Source: Fonsecaea monophora (lineage: Eukaryota > Ascomycota > Eurotiomycetes > Chaetothyriales > Herpotrichiellaceae). From it: a stretch of DNA of 64,000 nt. The position numbers and the translations under genes are program-made. The stretch covers positions 62,001 through 126,000 of the forward strand of contig NW_019174000.1 in assembly GCF_001642475.1 (NCBI RefSeq), written 5' to 3'. Positions 53,054 through 62,419 of the stretch are shown here, piece by piece. How positions within the stretch are numbered: the stretch's first letter is position 1; each line of letters opens with the position of its first letter. Below the pieces are notes generated by a model that saw nothing but the letters and a program-made list of their open reading frames with translations, was not told the DNA's origin and ran no database searches.

Positions 53054-55258
53054 TCAGCCCGTACATCTCTCCTCTGGCGGACGATACCCGATGCCCAGCC
53101 CGTCCATCAGCCTCCGCTCGCGATCGGCCCAGGTGTCCTGGTCATCCCACTCGGTCGCGGCGTCGTAGTCGGCGCGTCGCAGCGTGCGGCCCATCAGGAC
53201 CTTCTCCAGCGCGTCCTTCTGGCGCGCGCCCTTGGGCCGGGGTGCCTCGAAGTCGAGGACCAAGCCGTTGCCCCGGTTGCGCACGCCCGACGAGTCGAAC
53301 TTGAGGCCGTGGGTCTTGCGCACGAAACGGCGGATGTCGCGCTGGAAGGTGGTGCCGCCGCTCCAGCCGAGGACGGCGCAGCCGACGGTGCGCCAGGCCG
53401 AGACGATGATGTCGACGCGGCGGTGGATGTTGGGGTTCTTCTTCTTCGTGCCACTTGGGGAAGAGGTTTCCGCGGCGTCGTCATCGTCGTCGTCCTTGCC
53501 CTCGTAGTTGGGATCCTGCCACACGCACAGCGCCTTGTCCAGGCTGTCGAACCCGTGCCCATGGCTGGTGGACCCGCGGAACGGCAGCGTCGCCTGCCCA
53601 CGATCACTAGTCGTGGTGTGCAGCGTCAGCGTGTGGGTGATCCACCCCTCCGTCTCGAGACTCCGGACCACATCCACGACGAGATCCTGCGTCTTGAATT
53701 CGTCCCGATGGGACAGAATGACATCGACGTCTCCCGAGAATTGCTTTCCGCGCCGGTAACCTCCCACGATGATGAGCTCCACATCCTCCTTCGTACCGAA
53801 CTTGTCTTCCGGAATGTCGAGAACGGCTCGCGCGTGCCGCAGGATCACCTCCCCGATCGACTCCACCTCGCTCCTGGGGATCTTCTCCATGAACTCGTCG
53901 TAATACTTGACTCCGATCTGCTGCACGCGTGTCAATGTCGACCACCCAAACTCCACCACGTCGTCGATGTCCCTCCAACCGTGCTCGAAATAAAACTTGC
54001 GCGCCGTGTCCGGTCCGACGCCCCATATGTTCCAGAACAGTCGGAGATGCTGGAGGTCCTGATCAGCGTCCAGGTCGCGGACAACTTGGATGAATCTTTC
54101 GGAGTCGTCGGCTTCCGGCGGAGCAGAGTCTTGCCACTCGCGCCAGAGTGCTGCGATTTTTGTTTCACACCCTGGTAAGCGCGTGATTTCTTCGACATGG
54201 TGGATGCGGTGTGGGTAGGCGGCGACTGAGGCAATCGAGGTCGAGTAGGCGCGGACACCAATATCATCTAGCCTCAGTACTCTGGCTTCTTTTATCTTGG
54301 TAAGCTGCGCGATGAAGGCCTCGTTAGCTGTCTGCATAGGTGTGGAGCGGCAGCACGCGTAGGCCGCGTTTGGGCCGACTGCCCAATCCGGAAGAGGAGG
54401 CAGAGGATGTTCGGCCTGGTATTCAAGTTCAGATGTTGTGGTGCGATGAAGCTTAGGTGGCATGTGTTTAGTGGCGTCAATCTGTGATGAAGCATGGCGG
54501 TATCCATGATCACCAAAGCGACGGCGAGCTGAAGAGGGTAAGGCCGCCGCTTCGGCTTTTGCGCGTTCCAGTATGGAAGTTGTCACGGTTGGTTTAGATG
54601 CTCTTCGTGCTGTAGTGCCTTGAGATTGGGATCCGGAACCTACTCTGGAATATGCTGATAGAGGTGCTTGGGCTTTTGGGGAGACTTCCCCAGCAGGCTT
54701 GGTGACGATTCTCGCAGCATAGACAATGTAAGGTTGGTATGGAAGCAGACGTCCCTCCTTGACGCAGGCTTCCAGCCAGGAGAGTTTGAGGATGAGAATA
54801 TGGGTTGAAAGATCGGGCCAGAATATTTGAGCCGGTGGAGACGAACCGTCATTTACAGAGATATCCGAGGATGGTGAAACTGTGCTCGAGCTGGTCCGTC
54901 TATGTCTTGTCGAACGCCGGTCACTACCAACATGGTCCGCAAGCTTGAGTTTCTTCCTCGCCGGAACCTCCACGTCAGCCTGTCCATGACCTGCTTCTCC
55001 GTCGGTACTCCTCTCCGGCAAGGCTGCCTCTTCTGTCCACACTCCCCTCGCCCGAAGATCGAATGCGGCGCGCTTCTTCTGGGCGACTCTGCCTATGAAT
55101 ATCCTTGCCTCTTTGGTGTCATATGTCAACTTGCCGCCCGCTTGAACGACCAGGTCTTCGGTGTCATGAAGCTCTTCTGGCTTCAAGTGCGTTGGAAGGA
55201 TGAAGATTGGCGGCGATGATGCCAGGCTCAGGAGAGAGGGGGAGTGTGAAGTGGCCAT
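53054..55258 (-). CDS. POL4: Family X DNA polymerase with BRCT domain (POL4/lambda/mu type)
   Basis: 734 residues, single exon, ATG at 55258-55256; the frame upstream is open but lacks ATG. An N-terminal BRCT domain (PPIFILPTHLKPEELHDTEDLVVQAGGKLTYD, to about residue 190) is followed by a Ser-rich linker. The 8 kDa and fingers regions come next, with helix-hairpin-helix segments LPGCETKIA and WGVGPDTARKFY. The palm has GGYRRGK followed by GDVDV, giving the first two catalytic Asp residues, with the third in RRVDIIV. The thumb ends YRPPEERCTG. Such enzymes fill gaps in non-homologous end joining and base excision repair. An acidic insertion (a run of six Asp, then Ser/Gly/Lys) separates the second and third catalytic Asp. 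Confidence 0.92.
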   Translation of the reverse strand: MATSHSPSLLSLASSPPIFILPTHLKPEELHDTEDLVVQAGGKLTYDTKEARIFIGRVAQKKRAAFDLRARGVWTEEAALPERSTDGEAGHGQADVEVPARKKLKLADHVGSDRRSTRHRRTSSSTVSPSSDISVNDGSSPPAQIFWPDLSTHILILKLSWLEACVKEGRLLPYQPYIVYAARIVTKPAGEVSPKAQAPLSAYSRVGSGSQSQGTTARRASKPTVTTSILERAKAEAAALPSSARRRFGDHGYRHASSQIDATKHMPPKLHRTTTSELEYQAEHPLPPLPDWAVGPNAAYACCRSTPMQTANEAFIAQLTKIKEARVLRLDDIGVRAYSTSIASVAAYPHRIHHVEEITRLPGCETKIAALWREWQDSAPPEADDSERFIQVVRDLDADQDLQHLRLFWNIWGVGPDTARKFYFEHGWRDIDDVVEFGWSTLTRVQQIGVKYYDEFMEKIPRSEVESIGEVILRHARAVLDIPEDKFGTKEDVELIIVGGYRRGKQFSGDVDVILSHRDEFKTQDLVVDVVRSLETEGWITHTLTLHTTTSDRGQATLPFRGSTSHGHGFDSLDKALCVWQDPNYEGKDDDDDDAAETSSPSGTKKKNPNIHRRVDIIVSAWRTVGCAVLGWSGGTTFQRDIRRFVRKTHGLKFDSSGVRNRGNGLVLDFEAPRPKGARQKDALEKVLMGRTLRRADYDAATEWDDQDTWADRERRLMDGLGIGYRPPEERCTG

Positions 55259-55853
55259 GGACAAGATATTGTTTGAGTCATGATCCAAATTCGTGAAAAG
55301 CCAACTATGTACATAGAAAGAGCAGAGTATTAGACATAAGTGGAAGAGTAGGAAGAAGTGAAGGTTGGGTTAGAGGACATATTGACTTGGGAGGTGTCAG
55401 CTATGGGTTGGGAGTAGTACGGATTCACGAGGAAGTGCGCAATCTTCCATCTCCAGATTAGAATCAGGGATGAAGATAATATGAGGAACATCGAAAGAAC
55501 ATGGCGAGATGGGAATCATCGTCGTATTCGGGAACTTCAGTTGGTCCGACGATGGAGTCGATTTGATGTCGGCGTTCCTCGATTCCTGTCATGTTCCCGT
55601 CCAATCGACCATCGCCATTTGGGCCACGAAACTGACGTCATGCCAAGCCAATGGAATGCCAGACGCAATTATCGTCTTTTCCTATTTGGGAATGCTCTTG
55701 GGTATTCACTTTATAAGGACAAATATATGGTACTCCTTTCGTCTCTTCTTCATTCGCTGCTGATTGTGTTTGCTGATTGAGGGATCTAATCATGATAGTA
55801 ATATCCGATACATGCACGAGCCAAGGGTATCCTCATCCACCCTGAGTCCAACT
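55259..55853. other. Intergenic region: POL4 promoter and NB-ARC gene 3' flank
   Basis: About 600 bases. Nothing recognised. Confidence 0.5.
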
Positions 55854-58800
55854 TCACGCTGTATCCCCTTCGTCTTCGTCGTCCTCCAAGATGTCATCCA
55901 AACGTGTCGGGCTAAACAACTCGGTCCTTTGCTTCTCCAATACGGAAGCAAAGTCTGCCGTATAGTCCCTTTGGTAATACTTTGTCACTCTCTCTTGGGT
56001 AGGTGTAGGAAGCGACATGAGATCTATCTCCCCTTCAGGTGGAGTGATGGCTATTCCCGGAATCTCAGTTGCTCGTGGAATGATATAATTCTCTCCTTCA
56101 GATTCCCCATTCGCAAACTCGGACTGGATCCACAACAAAGTATTAGGTGGGATGAGAATGAACAATTCGTCTTCTGAAACCGGTGATCGGTTTGGTTTCC
56201 TCTTTCGGTACCTGGGTCGATCCTTGGACGAGCGCTTTTTGGGGGTCAGCTCCTCCCACAAGTAAAGCTTTGATTCCAGAGCAGAAGTCTCGAGGAGACC
56301 TCTTTTGTTGGCTTCGATGCATGGACAACTGGGTCCACAACCTGCTGAAATAGGCTTGCTCTCGCCTGGCGTCCTTATAACCCAGTCCGTGATGAGTTTT
56401 TGTTTCAGCTTCCTCGGTTTGAAGTCTTCATTGTCGCATTTTAGCTTGGCCACGAAACCGTCTAACCCCTGAACACTTTGACTGCGTCGTCTCTTCCTCT
56501 TGCAATCACAATATTTCCAATACTGCCCGAGAACGCTTTGTCGAACATTCGCCCACAGAAACTCATTGTTAGTATTGTCGACAGAAGCCCTGGATCGACG
56601 GAAAGCTAGATAGACGAGAGGGAAGTCAAGGAGGTGGAGGAGACGACTTTTCCGCGCCCGTCCGATGTCGTGCAAATCAATGTCGCTCTCAAAGTCCTTG
56701 TCCCCCTCAACCCGGTGCTTCGGACTTCCAAACCATCTCACGGCCCGTTTTAATGCTGGCCGACGCTCGGCCAAATCAAGAGATGCCTTGAATTCCAGAG
56801 AAGTCCCGGCCTTTTCAGCTTCGACCGCCCTGATGTATAACTCTTTCGATTGACGATAAGCGGCCCAGCTGTTCTGGATGACGGAGTTTGAAAACTCTCT
56901 GCCCGGATTCTCATGCTCATATTCCTCCTTGAGTTTTAGGGCTTCCAACACTTTCCCCTGCTCGATGAGACACATGATCAATTGAACATGATCACGCCAA
57001 CTGTCATACTTTTCGGTGCCGCCCAGATCTTTAATGTCGTAGAGCTTCGACGTCTGTATGTTGAATCTGTACAAACCTTCGGCCTCCACGGCCCTCCCAC
57101 TGCGCTGCAGCACTACCGCAAGCTCATACAACATATACAGCAGATAAGCCCCGTTGGTGTCATCTCCATATGTGTCGTGGGAAGGCAGTTCAAGAAGTCG
57201 ACACACTGCTCTTTCGGCATCGTCAGCCATGTCTAGCATGCACTGGCAGTATACGATTCGGTAAGTTAAGCGGCAGACGGAGCCTCCGAGAACCGGCGTC
57301 AGGTCGTACGCTCTCTCGAGTAGTCGTGTACCGAAGAGGAGGGCACCTTTGTACTTTCTCATGGTCATTAGGTCCAGCATGTGTTTTTCTACCCAATACA
57401 GGATCGTGATGTCTTTATAGCCCCATTGTTCGTCATATGGCAGCTCTCTCCAGTATGACATGGTCATGCTGGTTTCTATTTAGCAATCGGTAGGTTTGTG
57501 GGAGCGATCGACACTCTTGCCTCTGATGAAAGGCGATATAGTGCTTTTGGGGAATACGTACTGCGAATGTTCCAAGGAGCCAATATCTCCGCCTATGCCT
57601 GCCTTATACCGCGCCATCCAATGGTGTCGCTGCGCGAGGTTGTATGAAGCATTGTTTAATTCCGGCGTGGCCAGCAGTTGGGTGAGAATTCGGCCGGCTT
57701 CAGGCCAATCCATCTGAACAACACTAAGGTGTGCTTCTGCATCCTCAATCTCGTGCAAGATCCGTCTGCTGCTGGCCTCGTCTGGTAGATGACGACCAAC
57801 AACTCGCTTCGCCTCCCGCAGTTCATTCACAGCTTGACTATAATCTGATACATTCATAAAGGCGGTAGCCCTCACTTGACGAATTTGGACATACTCGCGG
57901 TAAAGTGTTACACTACGACGGTGGCGACCTTGTTGATGGGTGCACATGTTGAGAGCATGAGTGATAGTCACACCAGCCAAGCCTGGGAAGATACCGTCGT
58001 CGACAAGGAATGTCGCGACGTGCTTAAGAAACGTCATGTACTGCAGGCTGCAAAACTGTCGAATTTGCCCTGATTTGAGATTGCAAAGCGCCATTATGTG
58101 ACCGAGCATCCGCCAGAATTTATCGGGATCGAAGATGGGACCATTCTCCTGCGGCTCATGCTCTGGTTTGGTGAGGTATTCGCTGAGCACAGAGATCCAA
58201 GTGTGGACGAGATATGTCAACTCCTGCTTGTCCTCGATTTTTCGGCGTTTTAGTTGCAGCCAACGGTGCACTTGAGGGTGAAGGTTGATAGTGGCAAGCT
58301 CAGTTCCCTGATCGATCTCAATTAACCCACTCAGACGGAGTAAGTCAAGGGTTGAGTGAAGCCGTCCTCTACTGTTCTGAAACATTGGGAACTTTTCAAC
58401 AATAGCAACGGGAATATCCTCTCGATCGACGACTGAGCAGATTGCTAGCAACTGCCTTGCGGCAATATCGTAGTCATTCAATGCGTCCCATAAAGTAGAC
58501 ATTATGTTTGCCAGAATTGAACCGGAGCCAGGAAATGTGGGAGTACAGCCTTCCTTAGCCTTATATGCGCATAGTTGTTGAAAATTACCAGGGGATATCT
58601 GCAGCAAGCGCATACAACCACAAGAGAGCGCAAGGCAAAGTGGAGCAGTATACCACGGATCTTTGTGGGAGTGCCAGAAAGCACGGAGAGAGTCGACCGC
58701 ATCGATGCTGTTCGGTACTGCGGCTCTGAAATACTGTTCGGCTTGTTCCTCGTTGAGTGCGCCGACATGCAGACATGTCGCCCGATTGGCGAGCTTCAAT

Positions 58801-59460
58801 CCGCATTCCATGGGCAATTCATGTTCATGGCTGGTGGTCGCTCTTGGAAGGACATACGAAGATGTAAAGAGTAGGCGACAGCGGTCTGGCAGAAAGAGGT
58901 CATTGATCTTTAGTTCATTTTCCATATCCTCTTCCAAGTAGGACTGGAGGTCGAAGACGACAATGAGAAGCTCATCCCGGCGAGCTTCCAGTGTGGATCT
59001 AATCTTCAGGAGAGTATGGGTTAAAGTCAGACCTTGTGGAAGATGCTGTCCAGTAATGGTGGTGTACGCCGCTCTATAGTCGCGGATGAAATACTCGAAA
59101 GCACGTCCATCTATCCATAAGATTTTGCAGCCCGTCCTGGCGGAAAACTCCAGAGCAGCCGCAGTAGCAATACGACGCTTGCTGTAGCAGTATTAGAGAT
59201 CGTCACTTGTTAGACGAGCAGGCAGAGCAGAAAAGGGCGTTGGCTCACCCACAGCCTGGGGAACCCCAGAGCAGGATCTTTGCATCACAGACCCCATGGC
59301 AATTGTAGGATTGATCGAGTGCTGTCAATACCAGGGCAACATCGTGTGACTGATCGATTGTCGGTGGACTATAACCATCTTCCTGGGGTGAAGATGGTGG
59401 TTTTGGTGGATGGTCACTGACGGCGAGAGGATCGTCGTGTAAGCGTGGCTCGAGATCCAT
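55854..59460 (-). CDS. NB-ARC/STAND ATPase with helical repeats (NLR-like), N-terminus uncertain
   Basis: Exons I can support are 59460 (or further upstream) to 59249, 59181-57562 and 57468-55854, about 1150 residues. Walker A is GSPGCGKR; the 67-base intron lies inside it (GG/C AAG). Walker B is LLIVVFDLQ, the sensor segment CRLLFTSS, the GxP-like motif APLCLALSCG, and an MHD-like LHPQVHRWL follows a winged-helix stretch. Downstream come TPR-like helices to about residue 700, then an unassigned C-terminus with clusters CDCKRKRRRS and CGPSCPC. Fungal NLRs act in non-self recognition and cell death; that role is inference. The start at 59460 is the first clear in-frame ATG. The frame continues upstream (LSDKLCTWVLDFCEQQ, possible acceptor CAG at 59505-59507), so an N-terminal exon or domain may be missing. 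A candidate lies at 59677-59510. Confidence 0.75.
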
Positions 59461-60611
59461 GCATTGTTGCTCACAGAAATCCAGCACCCATGTACAGAGT
59501 TTGTCTGAAAGGACTTGATGAGAGGGTTATTATGTGTTCTTGAGGGAAAAGAATTCCAGAGTCAAAGTGCCGAGCGACAAGAGACTTTGAGTCGGGGCCA
59601 TCGGGCGTAGTTTGCGCAGTCTGCAAAACTGCACAAGCTGCGCCAAAAGGTCTTAGCAAGTCCCCAGACTTTACCATCTCCCAACCATTTAACCCTCTTG
59701 GGTGGCCTTACATTACTACTTCCCCTAGGCTGCAGGCATCAATCTTCACCAAGTACATCCAAAGGCCCTCCTTGACGCAATATGCTAATGCTGAGTACTT
59801 GCAGTCGGTGACCAACAGTCGCTTGACTTGAGCAAGATGATTGTGCCAGCCCATCCGCTCTCGGCCATCACGCACTTGTCACCCCTGTTAGATGCGCCTC
59901 CCTCTTCTCCTGAGCGGACGCATGCAGGAATTCTGGAACCAACTCCGTCCCCAAGAGTGCGGCTGAAAAGACGCTCCACTTCACCCCTCTGGGCCCAACG
60001 TACGCCATTGGTTTCAGCGTGGGGTATTCGCCTGCAAACTCGCCTCCGGCCGCGGATGCATTTGGTCGCAGGTTCCAGCCAAGTCCTGGTTGAACGCAGC
60101 CCAAACCGGTGTGCAGCGTCACGGGGAAAGGTGACTGAAAAACAGGTGCGCAGCAGGCGTCGCCTGTGAGAATGTGGCCTGGCATGATTGGGTGGAGAAC
60201 AGGACCATGTCTAGAGCAGACGCGGATGAGTCCAATAAGAGCAAAGAGTCAGGCTGGAGGGTGAAAGCAAGCAGCAAAAAGGCCTTTGGTTCGTATCGAT
60301 CAGCATTCGCTTTCATCGATACGCTGCCAGCCTCTCACATGGCCGTCCGTTTCGCGATCCTTGGCTGCCAAATCGTCCATCGTCAGATCATTGCAGACCT
60401 GAGAGCATGCAGATGCAGGGCTGGATCTTCTGGGCACGCCGACCGAGTTGGCCATAACCGGTCCACCCCCCAGACAGTGTAAGTTGTGTCAAGACGTCCC
60501 TCAACTGAAGGTAAATCATTGCAACGCCTGCTTGCCATGAAGATGTGCTCGATCTTATGACCCGTCAACGCTTTCTGTTCCTAGCTTCCTCTTCCTCTTT
60601 ATGCGCTCAAA
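59461..60611. promoter_or_regulatory. Divergent region NB-ARC gene/Ser-Pro-rich gene; possible extra N-terminal exon
   Basis: It contains a minus-strand open frame at 59677-59471 (MVKSGDLLRPFG start) whose composition is protein-like but whose frame does not join the ATPase exon without an intron. Otherwise no gene. A four-codon upstream ORF (60601-60615) overlaps the next gene's start. Confidence 0.45.
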
Positions 60612-61253
60612 ATGAACCCCCAGTCTATGACAACAGCGACAACAGCAACACCAGCAGCTCCCATTCACCAACCTGACATGAAAGGTCGCAGTGTGAGCGA
60701 CGAGTCACACTATGCCATCACGCCTACGCGAACTTTGTCTCCCACAACCACACTCTCCCCGTTGTCGACCGAGTCCTTGTCACCTACAGCGAAAGCCCCA
60801 TTCTCTTTCCCCTTCCACTTCACAAGGATGCGATCACGGTCTAAGTCACCGAGACCACCACCTATAGACGTCAGCATTCCGTCGCCCACCACAATCACCA
60901 CAACACCGACGAACCTCAAGCACGTCCAGACCTCACCACTCCCTGCCCCGAGCCCTTCTTCTCCCCAAGACCATGCACGGACGCAGAAGAGACACACCTC
61001 TGACAGCGCCATCTCTCCATCGACCATGAGCCCCCCAACATCCCCTGACCTGCAGAAACGCGACCACGGCTGGATCCAGAAGAAGTCGCGGCACAGCGGG
61101 AGCTCGCCTGGTGGGTATGGACGGCACAGTGACGACTGGCTTTTTGGCGGTATCAGCCTCACGCAGACGGCCAGGGAGATTGTCACTCGAGGCAAAGGGA
61201 GGGGCAGGAAGGAGGAAGACGAGGACGTCGTCGCAGCCACCGGCACTCGTTGA
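60612..61253 (+). CDS. Small Ser/Thr/Pro-rich protein of unknown function
   Basis: 213 residues, single exon. It is mostly disordered, with many Ser-Pro/Thr-Pro sites and an SRSKSPRPPP segment. The only ordered-looking part is the C-terminal GRHSDDWLFGGISLTQTAREIV, a motif I associate with short hypothetical proteins of Eurotiomycetes. The tail is basic then acidic. No catalytic or membrane feature. It is divergent from the NB-ARC gene. The frame is long for its composition and starts in a good context (CAAAATGAAC), so I think it is real. Confidence 0.6.
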   Translation: MNPQSMTTATTATPAAPIHQPDMKGRSVSDESHYAITPTRTLSPTTTLSPLSTESLSPTAKAPFSFPFHFTRMRSRSKSPRPPPIDVSIPSPTTITTTPTNLKHVQTSPLPAPSPSSPQDHARTQKRHTSDSAISPSTMSPPTSPDLQKRDHGWIQKKSRHSGSSPGGYGRHSDDWLFGGISLTQTAREIVTRGKGRGRKEEDEDVVAATGTR

Positions 61254-62419
61254 CTACGACACCCATATTCTGTCCCTCTCCCTCTGCTTCCTGTGCCTCC
61301 TTTCCCTCTACTCTCCCCTATTGCTGATTCTATCCACGAAGCAGCAAAATTCGTTTTGTGTGAACTTTGTTTTACTTATCCTGCCTGAAATGACCGGAAA
61401 TGAGTGAATGGACCTACAGGAACTAGCGATCAAGATTATCAAGGACTGCATGAATAAATCGACCAGTCGATTGACGGATTTGGCTTATGTATGGTATCAG
61501 AGCGAGGCATGCCCAGGAGTTACTACTTTTCATGTAGCTTGCTATCCCGTTTTTTCAATCACTTTTCAAGAGAGGCGTACCACTGAATCGATAGGTCCAG
61601 ATTGATTCATTAGTCAATTGATTGACACACCTCCCCTCTCTGCCCGGCCGCGTCGCGAAGCGGAGCTGAGAGGAGATGCGGGTATATATACTATACATAC
61701 TATATATACTCGATGACTCGATGACTCGGTAGCTCAGTACGATAATCCATGTCCTCAGTTTAGAGTCCAGAGTCCAGAGTTCACAGTCCTGGATACCGAT
61801 CAGGGTTGCCTGATCGGTCGTTCATCATTTCATGATACTCCAACCGAAACGTTTCACCCTCTCTCGTCCATCCATTCATGTATGTCATTATGAGCCGAGA
61901 TCATTTTTACCGGGTCCCTTTCCACCAGGCCCGCGGGGGTAATAGGGGCTTCAGGTCGGAATGATGGATGACCCTGATCTATATCATCCAAAAAAAAAAA
62001 TCCATCGCCTTCGTCCTGCCACGATATCTTCTGTCGTGTGCCACGCATATCCTCCCGAAGGGTGCAATCGCTAATAGCGCTGGTATGGATTTTCCCCATC
62101 TATGGTCAGAACGCCACATGATGCGCAAAGAAACTCCGCTGGATCGAGTATGCTGTCGCCCTGCGTCTCGTTGAACCTTTGGGAATGAGAGGAGAGGGTA
62201 TCCGTCTGCGAGGATCTTGGTCAAGGAGGAGATTTTGCGTCTAGACACGGTTGGGTTCAGACCAGGCACCGATTATGTCTCTCTCCCTGTTTTCTTCCTT
62301 GCCTTTTACCCAGTCAGACTGTCTGCCCCCTTTCCTCATAACTTCTCTGTCCGCAGCATGTTTTGCTCCTCTTGGTACCGAAGAGTACGTTTAAATACGA
62401 ACAAGGCCTATCGAGACCG
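61254..62419. other. Convergent 3' intergenic region with AT-rich and short direct repeats
   Basis: Low-complexity: TATATA-rich at 61682-61709, two copies of CGATGACTC at 61711-61728, and two GAGTCCA copies at about 61763-61777. There is a poly-A run at about 61989-62000. No gene supported. Confidence 0.55.

Noticed and set aside
53309..54178. 289-codon frame antisense to the PolX gene
   Set aside because: GC-rich antisense shadow of a well-supported polymerase.
59828..60185. Overlapping frames on both strands upstream of the NB-ARC gene as an extra small gene
   Set aside because: No conservation signal that I can recognise and no splice link to the ATPase. Left as intergenic.
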